From Candidatus Bathyarchaeota archaeon (GTDB taxonomy: Archaea; Thermoproteota; Bathyarchaeia; Bathyarchaeales; UBA233), in NCBI GenBank assembly GCA_025057795.1, contig JANXEP010000040.1:33700-97699 (forward strand): 64,000 nucleotides of DNA, given 5' to 3'. Below, piece by piece: positions 8,788 to 16,868 of this stretch (the stretch's first letter is position 1; the number at the start of each line of letters is the position of its first letter). The notes beneath the pieces were generated by a model. The model was not told where the DNA came from, did not search any database, and saw nothing but the letters and a program-made list of their open reading frames with translations. The position numbers and the translations under genes were made by a program.

Positions 8788-9207
8788 CTATTTGTTTTGC
8801 TTATTTTTTATTAGAAGCCAGTTTTTGTTCCCCTTGAACCTTATTAGGGTGTAGCCCCCCGTCATTTTTTCGCCGTTCAATTTAAACTCTATTTTGTTTT
8901 GGCTCCTGCTTTTAAGGGTGTATGTGCCCTTATCCCATATCTCCACTTTTCCAGCACCATACATTCCCTCGGGTATTATGCCTTCAAAATCTATGTAGCT
9001 TAAAGGGTGATCTTCCACTTCAACAGCCAGCCTTTTAATGCCAGGCTGGGACGGTGGTTCCTTAGGCACAGCCCAACTTTTTAACACGTTATCCATTTCA
9101 AGTCTAAAATCATAGTGTAAATGAGTTGCATGATGCTTCTGAACCACAAATCTTCCATGACCAGCGTTGGACACATTTTCACCCAGAATCATAAGGGCAT
9201 TATTCAA
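8788..9207 (-). CDS. Stand-alone LigD-type 3'-phosphoesterase
   Basis: The domain removes 3'-phosphates and 3'-terminal ribonucleosides at DNA or RNA ends; in bacteria it is the N-terminal part of LigD in non-homologous end joining. This 139-aa protein consists of that domain alone: GRFVVQKHHATHLHYDFRLE, then WAVPKEP, EDHPLSYIDFEGIIPEG and YGAGKVEIWDKG, with the His/Asp/Glu metal-site residues visible. Stand-alone archaeal homologues are known. No ligase, polymerase or Ku gene lies nearby. The start is either the TTG at 9207 or the ATG at 9192; neither has a clear ribosome site. Confidence 0.85.
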   Translation of the reverse strand: MNNALMILGENVSNAGHGRFVVQKHHATHLHYDFRLEMDNVLKSWAVPKEPPSQPGIKRLAVEVEDHPLSYIDFEGIIPEGMYGAGKVEIWDKGTYTLKSRSQNKIEFKLNGEKMTGGYTLIRFKGNKNWLLIKNKQNK

Positions 9208-9331
9208 CTTTAAAGGGATGTCGATTTAATCGTCAATTCATATGACTGTTTCACAACGTTTTTAATCGGGCGGCCTTTAATTTTATGTTTAACATTAAGT
9301 TTCATGTGATCGAATAAGTTAGGCCAGGGTT

Positions 9332-12300
9332 ATGCGCATGTCTGAATACGCTTTCGAATTTACCGCTGGAGTTGTAGAATTTGCTGAGAAAAAACTCATA
9401 CGTGTTTTGCATGTGGACGATGAAGAAAGTTTTTTGTCGATTGCAAAGGAATGCTTGCAAATGCAAGGCGCATTTGAAGTGGACACTGCATTGTCTGCTG
9501 GTGAGGCTATCCGAAAAATGAAGGAAAAAGAGTACGATGCAATCGTCTGCGATTATCAGATGCCTCAAAAAGATGGCTTACAATTTCTGGAGGAGCTTAG
9601 GAAAAGCGGCAACAGCATTCCATTCATCCTTTTCACTGGAAAGGGCAGAGAAGAAGTGGCCGTCAAAGCATTGAATCTAGGCGCAGACGGTTACATAAGC
9701 AAGAACGGGGATCCGGAAACAGTCTACTGCGAACTTGCCCATAATATACGCCAGGCGGTGAACAAAAGAAGGGCAGAAATAAGACTGAAAATGTCTGAGG
9801 CGAAATATAGAAATTTTTTCGAAAACGCCTATGACTGCATAATTTTAATGGATTTGAATGGAAACATAACAGATGTAAATAGCGTCGTTTTAAAATACGG
9901 CTTTACAAAAGAACAACTTATCGGAAGAAATGTAACCGAATTTGTCTCCCTTAAAGATAAAATGAGGCTAATCAAAGAAATCGCCTTGAAACGTGAAGGA
10001 AAATCCTTCGAAGGTAATGTTGAAATAAACACTCCGAAGGGAAAAGTTCGAGCCGCTTACAGATGTAAACCCTTAATCATCGACGGCCGCGTATTAGGCA
10101 TACAGGCGATCATAACAGATTCTGCCAAAAAAGGCGAGACGGAGAAATTCCCTTTTGATGAGACGTTGGATTCTCTTCTTAACGGGGTTTTGGTGGTAAG
10201 CGCGAAAACCCACAAAATTGTGTATGCAAACCGTTACGCGTTAGAATTGATAGGCGCTTCAAAAGAAGAGGTTGTTGGGAAAATATGCCACCGTTTTATC
10301 TGCCCAGCTGAAAAGGGCAAATGTCCAATCACCGATTTAGGTCAGACCGTAGACAGATCAGAACGGGTTCTGTTGAAGGCTAACGGCGAACTCATTCCAG
10401 TTCTTAAAACCGTTGCAGTTACAACGTGGCGAGGACAAAAATATCTCGTGGAAAGCTTTATCGACATAACTGAGAGGAAGATGGCTGAGGAGGCACTTCG
10501 GGATTCTGCGGAAAAATACGGAAGGCTGTTTGAGGAGTCGCTTGACGCTATTTTTGTAGCCGACGCTGAAACAGGCATAATAGTTGACTGCAACCGTGCA
10601 GCAGCAGAGTTAGTGGGTAGAGATAAATCAGAAATTATAGGTAAACACCAGCGGATTCTCCACCCATCCGAAAGAATCAAGGATGGATTCAGCATAACCT
10701 TCAAGCAGCACGTTCAAGGAGCAGAAGACATACTGGAGGATCAAATCATCACCAAAAACGGAGAAATTAAGGATGTGGCAATCAAAGCCAGCGTCTTAGA
10801 ATTTAAGGGCAAAAAACTAATTCAAGGCATATTCAGAGACATCACTAAACAAAAAAGGGCAGAGAGAGCCCTGCGAGAAAGCGAAGAAACCTATAGGGCG
10901 CTTCTTAACGGTATGAATGACACGGCTTGGGTTATTGGCTTTGACGGCAAGTTTATAGACGTAAACGACGCCGCCGTCAGAGTTTTAGGATATTCAAGAG
11001 AAGAACTCCTTAACATGGGACCACCCGATATCGATCCATCAATGACTAAGGAGCAAATTATGGCTCTTATCAGAAACATGCAAGAGAAAATTTTGTCTCA
11101 AGGAGGAGATTCATCTTGCCTCAAAGACAAAATACCGGTTTTTGAGACAACCCATGTCACTAAGGATGGAAGGGCTATTCCTGTGGAAATTTCCTCCAGC
11201 CTTGTAACCTATAAGGGTAAACCGGCAATCCTTAGCATTGCAAGAGACATCACAGAACGTAAAAAAGTTGAAGAAAAGCTTAGGGAGCTTACTGAAGCCT
11301 TAAAGGAAAGTGAAGCCACTTACAGGGCGCTTCTTAACGGTATGAATGACACGGCTTGGGTTATTGGCTTTGACGGCAAGTTTATAGATGTAAACGACGC
11401 CGCCGTCAGAGTTTTAGGCTACTCTCGCGAAGAGTTGCTTAAAATGGGGCCTCCTGACATTGACACGTCTTTAACCGAGGAGCAGATAAAAGAGCTCATC
11501 CGAAACATGCCGAAGGATAAAATTCAAGTCTTTGAAACAACCCATAAGACCAGAGATGGAAGGATCATTCCCGTAGAAATTTCTTCCAGCCTTGTCACGT
11601 ACAGGGGGAAAACCGCCATATTGAGCATTGCAAGGGACATTACTAGACGAAAGAAGGCTGAAGAAAAAATGAGAAGCTTAATGGAACAGTTGAAGATGGC
11701 CAACGAAAAGCTTGGTGTTGTGGGCAAGTGGACGAGACACGACGCCCGAAACAAACTTTCAGTAATTAAAAGCAACGTTTACTTGGCTAAAAAGAATCTT
11801 CCAAGCGATCACCCAGTCATAAAACGTTTAGACGAAATTGATCAAGCCTGCAACCAAATTGTCAGAATATTTGACTTTGCAAGCCAATATGAAATGTTGG
11901 GTGTAGAGAACCGGTCTTACGTGGATGTTGAAAAAAGTGTTGAAGAGGCCGCTACGCTAGTTTCAAGCGCAGATAACATCAAAATAGTGAATGAATGTAG
12001 TGGATTAATGGTGTTGGCGGATTCCCAACTTAGGCAACTCTTCTACAACCTCATCGACAACTCGCTGAAACACGGTGAAAAAGTAACCAAAATAAGAATA
12101 TACTACAAAGAAGAAGAGGACAAGCTGAAACTTGTCTACGAAGACGACGGCATAGGAATATCTAACGAAGCGCGGCCTAACCTTTTCAAAGAAGGCTACG
12201 GGAAGGGAACAGGCTACGGACTATATTTGACAGCTAAACTATGCGAAATGTACGGCTGGACGATCCAAGAAACAGGCGAGTACGGCAGGGGAGCCCAATT

Positions 12301-12361
12301 CATCATAACGGTGCCCAAAACAAACGCGAAAGGGGAACCACTCTACAAGATTCAGAGATAA
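9332..12361 (+). CDS. Hybrid sensor histidine kinase: receiver, about five PAS domains, kinase
   Basis: A soluble 1009-aa signalling protein with no transmembrane segments. An N-terminal receiver domain comes first (phospho-acceptor Asp74 in AIVCDYQMP), followed by about five PAS domains between residues 150 and 780. The H-box His803 lies in WTRHDARNKL, and the ATPase domain has YNLIDNSLKHG, DDGIGI and GKGTGYGLYL. Receiver-first, PAS-rich kinases of this kind are common in archaea. The last two PAS domains share a 95-bp near-identical repeat (10895-10989 and 11324-11418). The start is ATG 9332 or ATG 9338, both after CCAGGGTT. No response regulator gene is adjacent, so the signal and output are unknown. 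Confidence 0.92.
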   Translation: MRMSEYAFEFTAGVVEFAEKKLIRVLHVDDEESFLSIAKECLQMQGAFEVDTALSAGEAIRKMKEKEYDAIVCDYQMPQKDGLQFLEELRKSGNSIPFILFTGKGREEVAVKALNLGADGYISKNGDPETVYCELAHNIRQAVNKRRAEIRLKMSEAKYRNFFENAYDCIILMDLNGNITDVNSVVLKYGFTKEQLIGRNVTEFVSLKDKMRLIKEIALKREGKSFEGNVEINTPKGKVRAAYRCKPLIIDGRVLGIQAIITDSAKKGETEKFPFDETLDSLLNGVLVVSAKTHKIVYANRYALELIGASKEEVVGKICHRFICPAEKGKCPITDLGQTVDRSERVLLKANGELIPVLKTVAVTTWRGQKYLVESFIDITERKMAEEALRDSAEKYGRLFEESLDAIFVADAETGIIVDCNRAAAELVGRDKSEIIGKHQRILHPSERIKDGFSITFKQHVQGAEDILEDQIITKNGEIKDVAIKASVLEFKGKKLIQGIFRDITKQKRAERALRESEETYRALLNGMNDTAWVIGFDGKFIDVNDAAVRVLGYSREELLNMGPPDIDPSMTKEQIMALIRNMQEKILSQGGDSSCLKDKIPVFETTHVTKDGRAIPVEISSSLVTYKGKPAILSIARDITERKKVEEKLRELTEALKESEATYRALLNGMNDTAWVIGFDGKFIDVNDAAVRVLGYSREELLKMGPPDIDTSLTEEQIKELIRNMPKDKIQVFETTHKTRDGRIIPVEISSSLVTYRGKTAILSIARDITRRKKAEEKMRSLMEQLKMANEKLGVVGKWTRHDARNKLSVIKSNVYLAKKNLPSDHPVIKRLDEIDQACNQIVRIFDFASQYEMLGVENRSYVDVEKSVEEAATLVSSADNIKIVNECSGLMVLADSQLRQLFYNLIDNSLKHGEKVTKIRIYYKEEEDKLKLVYEDDGIGISNEARPNLFKEGYGKGTGYGLYLTAKLCEMYGWTIQETGEYGRGAQFIITVPKTNAKGEPLYKIQR
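10895..10989 (+). repeat. PAS-domain internal repeat, copy 1
   Basis: 95 bp encoding the start of the fourth PAS domain (ALLNGMNDTAWVIGFDGKFI and on). It matches 11324-11418 with a single C/T difference that I can see, offset by 429 bp, which points to recent tandem duplication or gene conversion. Confidence 0.9.
11324..11418 (+). repeat. PAS-domain internal repeat, copy 2
   Basis: Second copy of the 95-bp repeat, in the fifth PAS domain. Sequence on either side of the copies is related at the protein level but clearly diverged in DNA, so identity is confined to this block. Confidence 0.9.
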
Positions 12362-12411
12362 CCGCATTCAATTTATAGAAATGAACTTTTTGTTCCATAA
12401 TGACTTTTGAC

Positions 12412-12726
12412 CTATGAAGAGATATCAACTATTATGGCGGAACCAGACTTTTTTATCCCTATTTTTCGAAGCGGCTTTTCCGTTACTTTGTTTAACGGTT
12501 TGCCGCTTTTAACATCAAATTTTGCATAGTGAAAGCCGCATGTCAACACTTGACCTTCTAGTTTCCCAAAAAACAGAGGATACCCCATATGGGGGCACCT
12601 ATTGTCAAAAGCGTAAAAATCGCCATCCACATTTAATAACAGAACTTCCAGGTTATCCACTTTTACTAACCTCATTCCGTTTTTAGGCACATCTTTTGCC
12701 TTAGCTATTCTGACATGCGTATGCAT
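12412..12726 (-). CDS. Rieske [2Fe-2S] ferredoxin-like protein
   Basis: Small soluble electron carrier of 104 aa. The Rieske cluster motif is complete: CPHMGYPL, then CGFHYAKFD, giving the C-x-H ... C-x2-H ligand set. There is no signal peptide or membrane helix, so this resembles dioxygenase-type Rieske ferredoxins rather than bc1 subunits. GGTGAAAAT precedes the ATG. It lies downstream of the ZIP transporter gene on the same strand with a 21-bp gap, possibly in one transcript. The partner enzyme is not evident. Confidence 0.88.
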   Translation of the reverse strand: MHTHVRIAKAKDVPKNGMRLVKVDNLEVLLLNVDGDFYAFDNRCPHMGYPLFFGKLEGQVLTCGFHYAKFDVKSGKPLNKVTEKPLRKIGIKKSGSAIIVDISS

Positions 12727-12747
12727 ATTTTCACCTTTTCACTATTT

Positions 12748-13524
12748 TTAGGCAAATAAACTGTCCAAAAGCATCATAATAACGAAACCGCCAATAAACC
12801 CGAAAGTGGCTTTTCTCCCAAACCCCTTCTTATGACTTTCAGGAACCATCTCGTCTACAACCACGAAAAGCATGGCGCCAGCCGCAAACGCCAAACCCCA
12901 AGGCAAAACTGAATGGGCTAAAGAAACCAAAGCTATGCCAATAAGTCCCCCTACAGGCTCAACAAGCCCCGTCAAAGTAGCATAGCCAAGCGACCTCCAC
13001 TTGCTGTATTTTTCCCTTAGAAGGGGAAGGGCTACAGCCAAACCTTCAGGGGCATTCTGCAGTCCAATAGCAGTAGCCACAACCAAACCAGCAGCTACCT
13101 CGCCTGAACCGAAGCTAACGCCAACAGCGAGTCCCTCAGGAAAATTATGAATGGTTATGGCAATTATAAAAAGCCAAATCTTCGAAAGCTTTGAAGGCGG
13201 TCCTTCCGGCCCTGCCACAGGATGAAAATGCGGGATAAAACGATCAATAAAGTGCAGCAGAAACGTTCCCATTATGAGGGCGCCTACGGCTATCCATGGC
13301 CCGCTTAACTCAATTGCGGGAACTAAGAGGCTGAAGGCCGTTGCCGCCAGCATGACTCCCGCTGCAAAACCGAGCAAAACATCCAGGGTATCATCAGAAA
13401 AATTCCTCTTAAGAAAAATTGGAATAGCTCCAGCTCCCGTAGCCAGTCCTGCCAATAGGCTGGCACCAAATCCTAAATGGATTATCTCCATTAACCACAC
13501 GGCCTTCTTAATGAATGGTTTCAA
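12748..13524 (-). CDS. ZIP-family divalent metal transporter (ZupT/GufA-like)
   Basis: Membrane importer for zinc, iron or similar ions. 258 aa with about eight hydrophobic segments. The two metal-site helices carry HNFPEGLAVG and NAPEGLAVALPL, the family hallmarks; between the early helices is a His-containing loop (HFIDRFIPHFHP). The start may be the TTG at 13524 or the ATG at 13491 (MEIIHLGFG), which begins directly with the first helix; I report the longer form. It lies just downstream of the DPSL gene on the same strand, so metal import and iron storage/oxidative defence may be linked. Confidence 0.88.
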   Translation of the reverse strand: MKPFIKKAVWLMEIIHLGFGASLLAGLATGAGAIPIFLKRNFSDDTLDVLLGFAAGVMLAATAFSLLVPAIELSGPWIAVGALIMGTFLLHFIDRFIPHFHPVAGPEGPPSKLSKIWLFIIAITIHNFPEGLAVGVSFGSGEVAAGLVVATAIGLQNAPEGLAVALPLLREKYSKWRSLGYATLTGLVEPVGGLIGIALVSLAHSVLPWGLAFAAGAMLFVVVDEMVPESHKKGFGRKATFGFIGGFVIMMLLDSLFA

Positions 13525-13565
13525 AGAAATAAAAAAGGGTTGCTGGGTGTCTTTTTTGAACTGTG

Positions 13566-14147
13566 TTACTCTATATGCCTGAACTTTTGTGTATATGGGC
13601 CTTCCCCGGGTTTTCTACGTCTGAAATGCCCAGATGGCCGCCCTTCAAGGAGCTCTTGGAACCAAGCCTCGTGCTCCACTTCCTCATGTAAAATAGCCAG
13701 TGACAAATCATAGGTCCGATGGTCTTTACCGCATGTCATGTTGCAAATTTCTGTATATACCCTGATTGCGCATCTTTCTGCCTCTAATAAGACTTCAAGG
13801 ATCGCCTTCAGGTCGCTTGGATCCTTGGGTAGGTAAGCCGCCTCGCAGGCAGCATCATCATGAAGCTCCCTTAAATCTCTATAAAGTTCGCCGCCGAGTT
13901 CGTATATACGTGGCACAATGGTTTCAAAATGAAGTCTATCCTCAAGCCTTGCGTCTTCCACAACCTCTTTTATTGTCTCGCCTTCCAATCCAGTGCAATG
14001 CATCCTAAGCAAAGTGTAGTAATAGTATGTTGTGAATTCTGCGGCAGCAGCCTTCTTCAACTTATCTATCAACAAGTCAACATCGACGCCTGCCTTTTCA
14101 ACCATCTCCCTACCGACATTAGTCGAATATTTCTTCTTACTTGCCAT
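13566..14147 (-). CDS. Dps-like ferritin-family protein (DPSL)
   Basis: Ferritin-superfamily protein of the DPSL (thioferritin) type, which forms 12-mers and uses H2O2 to oxidise iron. 193 aa. The di-iron ligands fall in [32 protein letters not shown] and [11 protein letters not shown], and the thioferritin cysteine pair is present ([13 protein letters not shown]). A strong GGAGGTGAG lies before the ATG. It is transcribed divergently from a Fur-family gene, with 91 bp between them holding shared promoter elements, so Fur/PerR-type control is likely. Confidence 0.86.
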   Translation of the reverse strand: MASKKKYSTNVGREMVEKAGVDVDLLIDKLKKAAAAEFTTYYYYTLLRMHCTGLEGETIKEVVEDARLEDRLHFETIVPRIYELGGELYRDLRELHDDAACEAAYLPKDPSDLKAILEVLLEAERCAIRVYTEICNMTCGKDHRTYDLSLAILHEEVEHEAWFQELLEGRPSGHFRRRKPGEGPYTQKFRHIE

Positions 14148-14221
14148 ACTCTCACCTCCTCCATTTTACTTCTAAAACAAGCTTTAATGTATAGTTCACC
14201 AAAAACTTTATTTAAGAATTG

Positions 14222-14235
14222 TTATTACCTAATAA
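14222..14235. promoter_or_regulatory. Candidate Fur/PerR operator
   Basis: Perfect 14-bp palindrome TTATTACCTAATAA, AT-rich like PerR/Fur boxes. It ends three bases before the fur-like start codon and lies about 75 bp upstream of the DPSL start. A TATA-like CTTTATTTAAG at about 14206-14216 puts the fur transcript start inside or next to it. Confidence 0.45.
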
Positions 14236-14238
14236 AAC

Positions 14239-14682
14239 ATGTCTTTTTACAAAAACTCGTTGCAATCAATAATTGAAGCACTTCGAAAAGCGGGGTATAA
14301 GGCAACTCCACAAAGGATAGCAATATGTAAATACGCCCTCCAAAATCAAACGCATCCAACAGCCAAAACCATTTACCAAAAAGTAAGGGAGGAATACCCA
14401 ACAGTAAGCCTCGCAACGGTTTACAAAACCCTCAAAGTTCTTAAAGAATTGGATTTAATCCAAGAGTTGCCATTCTCGAATGGGCTGACAAGATTTGACC
14501 CAAACATGAAACCCCACATAAACGTGGTTTGCCTAAAATGCAGCAAAATTATAGATTTAAAAACCCCAGAAATATGCGCTTTTGTAAAACAGATAGCGGA
14601 ATCAGCCAAATTCCGGTTAACAGTACAGAGACTGGACGTTTACGGGTTTTGTGAGAAATGTATAAAGGTAAACTCGACGTAA
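14239..14682 (+). CDS. Fur/PerR-family metal-dependent repressor
   Basis: DNA-binding regulator of iron uptake or peroxide defence, 147 aa. The N-terminal winged helix (GYKATPQRIAICKYAL ... VSLATVYKTLKVLKELDLI) is followed by the dimerisation domain with a structural zinc site, C98-x2-C101 and C138-x2-C141. The regulatory metal ligands include the His in KPHINVVC. The transcript appears leaderless or nearly so. Divergence from DPSL suggests it controls that gene and itself. PerR versus Fur cannot be settled from sequence. Confidence 0.9.
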   Translation: MSFYKNSLQSIIEALRKAGYKATPQRIAICKYALQNQTHPTAKTIYQKVREEYPTVSLATVYKTLKVLKELDLIQELPFSNGLTRFDPNMKPHINVVCLKCSKIIDLKTPEICAFVKQIAESAKFRLTVQRLDVYGFCEKCIKVNST

Positions 14683-14809
14683 ACCATCCAATAAGTTATG
14701 CATGCTTGCCAACGCTGAAATAGGCATTGCGTCTAAGTGAAAGGTCTGCGGTCAGCATATACCGGAAATCGTCAAATAGGGTTTTACTAAATTAATGCGA
14801 TCAGGTGTT

Positions 14810-14840
14810 AGGATAATTTTCTTATCCTCTCATGGAGAGG
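14810..14840 (+). promoter_or_regulatory. Two overlapping hairpins upstream of the LLM oxidoreductase
   Basis: In the 249-bp gap before the LLM gene, AGGATAA/TTATCCT (14810-14828) and CCTCTC/GAGAGG (14826-14840) form two short stems sharing three bases, so they exclude each other. This could be a leader structure or a terminator for the fur gene, or chance. The rest of the gap shows no gene. Confidence 0.25.
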
Positions 14841-14931
14841 TTTCCATCTACGGCGTGCATACGTCAACAAAAAATAAAAGGTTGAACGTGATGATGATTA
14901 CGCAGCGTGTTTAAAATCTTGGGTGGTCGTT

Positions 14932-15816
14932 TTGAAATTTGGCATAAGTCCTTCTCCTTTTAGATGGTGGACAAGAATAGAGCAGCTTGAAGATTGGGTT
15001 AAAACAGCTGAAAACCTTGGATATGATGGTGTTTTCATCCCTGACCACTACAATCTCCCAGTGCCGCCTTTTCCATCTAATGAGTTGGTGGACACTTGGA
15101 TCACTCTTGCCTACATGGCAGCTAAAACTGATAAGATCAAGCTTGGAAGCGTGGTAAGCCCCTTGCCCAGGTGGGTTCCAAGCCAATTAGCCAAAGTCAT
15201 CGCCACAGTTGACGTCTTATCGAACGGCCGCGTGATAGCTGGACTCGGTGCAGGTTATTATCAAGATGAATTTGTAAATTATGCACCTGGCGGCTCTTTG
15301 GACCCGCCTGCCGTCAGATTTGAAAAATTCTTGGAAGGAGTGCAGATAATCCTTAAACTTTGGAGCGAGGAAAAAGCCACCTTCAACGGGAAATATTACA
15401 AGCTCGTGAATGCTATTTTGGAACCTAAACCCATTCAAAAGCCCCACCCGCCCCTCTGGTCTGGAGGGCAGCGAACCCGAATGATAGAATTGACAGCAAC
15501 ATATTTTGACGGTTGGATCCCCCACACTTTCAAAGGAGACGCCCGCGCGCAGGTAACCCCGGGAATACCCAGCTCAGAAGCCTATGAAGCCTACGTAAGA
15601 AGAATCAAAGAAAATTTGAGAACAGTTGGAAGAGACGCAAGCAGATTCACCTTTGGAGTTTTATGTGCGCTAAATTTTGACAGCGAATTCTTCGAGAACT
15701 ATAAGGGGGCCGGATGTCAATACTGTATAGTGGAAATAGCGCCGCCGGCAAGGCCCACTCAATATTTGGAATTGACCAAAAAGTTTGCTAAAGAAATAAT
15801 TCCATCATTTGCATAA
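14932..15816 (+). CDS. LLM-class F420-dependent oxidoreductase
   Basis: Luciferase-like (bacterial luciferase fold) TIM-barrel enzyme, about 294 aa, expected to use coenzyme F420, which H4MPT-pathway archaea make. Visible features: KFGISPSPFRWW, then AENLGYDGVFIPDHYN, LGSVVSPLPRW (cofactor pocket) and GRVIAGLGAGYYQDEF. Methylenetetrahydromethanopterin reductase (Mer) is a member of this superfamily, but this sequence lacks obvious Mer landmarks, so the substrate is unknown. I prefer the TTG at 14932, after GGGTGGTC; a GTG at 14923 is possible. Confidence 0.85.
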   Translation: MKFGISPSPFRWWTRIEQLEDWVKTAENLGYDGVFIPDHYNLPVPPFPSNELVDTWITLAYMAAKTDKIKLGSVVSPLPRWVPSQLAKVIATVDVLSNGRVIAGLGAGYYQDEFVNYAPGGSLDPPAVRFEKFLEGVQIILKLWSEEKATFNGKYYKLVNAILEPKPIQKPHPPLWSGGQRTRMIELTATYFDGWIPHTFKGDARAQVTPGIPSSEAYEAYVRRIKENLRTVGRDASRFTFGVLCALNFDSEFFENYKGAGCQYCIVEIAPPARPTQYLELTKKFAKEIIPSFA

Positions 15817-15962
15817 ATGCTCGGGAAATCGTTGCACGTTTTGAACTAAATCCCAAATTTCACTGCAATTTTTTGTGAATTCCTTCAAATTTTCAATTTT
15901 ATCATTGCTATTTTTAAACAAAAATTGAAACTTTCATGGGTTTACGTCTCTGGGCTGTATAA

Positions 15963-16739
15963 TTGTTTGATATATATTTGCATGTTAACAACGGTTATAG
16001 GTTTGAACCTTCAACTTTTCGCGTGGTGTCAAGGATAATGGAAGGAGACATTTTAAAGGTAACTTTGGTGGAAAAGCCGGAGCAAGAGAAGGCTGTGGAC
16101 TTGCAGCACCTTGAAACTATTGCCGCTAGAATTCTAGAAGTCGACCAACTTCTTGAGGAGTGCAAGATTAAGCTTTCAAATGCTCAGATGGAACTTGAGG
16201 AGTTTAGGCAGAAAAGCGAAGTTGAAAGGCGCTTCTGCGAGCTTACAGGCCTGCCTTTTAACGACAGGTCCAAGGATCTAGAGGAAAAAGTTAACTCCCT
16301 TAGAAAGCAGATAGAGTCGTTAACTCTTGAACGGGCTAACGCTTACAAAGAGATGCTGAAAGGCTTGGCTAACATCATCATACCCGTTCAAGGGGATAGC
16401 CCATCCCAAGTTTCAGAAGACGAGATTTTCTTCGCTTTTAGAAACAATGGACAGTACTCAGCCATAACAAACTTCATAAGAAGGGAGCTAAAATTTGGCC
16501 TCCCCCCAGTATATGTAACCATACAGCCTGAAGGCATCAAAATTGTAGGCGTAAACGACAAAACCTCAGCTGTAAGGGAACTGGTCAAAACTATTGAAAG
16601 TTTAAGGGCAAGAGCAAAGAAGGAACTTGAAAGCCTAAAGCCTGAAGGCATAAACATTCCGCCGCCAAAAGAAGAGGCTCAGCCCTCACCCCAAAATAAA
16701 ACAGCGCTTCCTTCGCTAAAAAAATTTGGAAAACATTAA
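15963..16739 (+). CDS. Hypothetical coiled-coil protein
   Basis: I do not recognise a family. 258 aa in three parts: a short N-terminal beta-rich segment (residues 1-38), a coiled coil from about 50 to 135, and a mixed segment (about 150-225) followed by a Pro/Gln/Lys-rich tail. There is no signal peptide or membrane helix. The start is a TTG; no strong ribosome site is visible. It is convergent with the aRF1 gene. The coiled coil suggests a scaffold or an oligomeric regulator, but nothing specific can be said. Confidence 0.7.
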   Translation: MFDIYLHVNNGYRFEPSTFRVVSRIMEGDILKVTLVEKPEQEKAVDLQHLETIAARILEVDQLLEECKIKLSNAQMELEEFRQKSEVERRFCELTGLPFNDRSKDLEEKVNSLRKQIESLTLERANAYKEMLKGLANIIIPVQGDSPSQVSEDEIFFAFRNNGQYSAITNFIRRELKFGLPPVYVTIQPEGIKIVGVNDKTSAVRELVKTIESLRARAKKELESLKPEGINIPPPKEEAQPSPQNKTALPSLKKFGKH

Positions 16740-16868
16740 CGCTTAAAACTCCTAACCAACGACTATAGAGCCGACCAGTGATAAAAGTCTAGCGGCATTT
16801 TCGAAGCTTCACGCATCCACAAACGCTGTAATTCAGAAAACATAGGTTGAATAATAAGTTCTAACATG

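Noticed and set aside
14932..15816. Methylene-H4MPT reductase (mer)
   Set aside because: Mer belongs to the same luciferase-like superfamily, but I could not see Mer-specific features; a generic F420-dependent LLM enzyme is the safer call.
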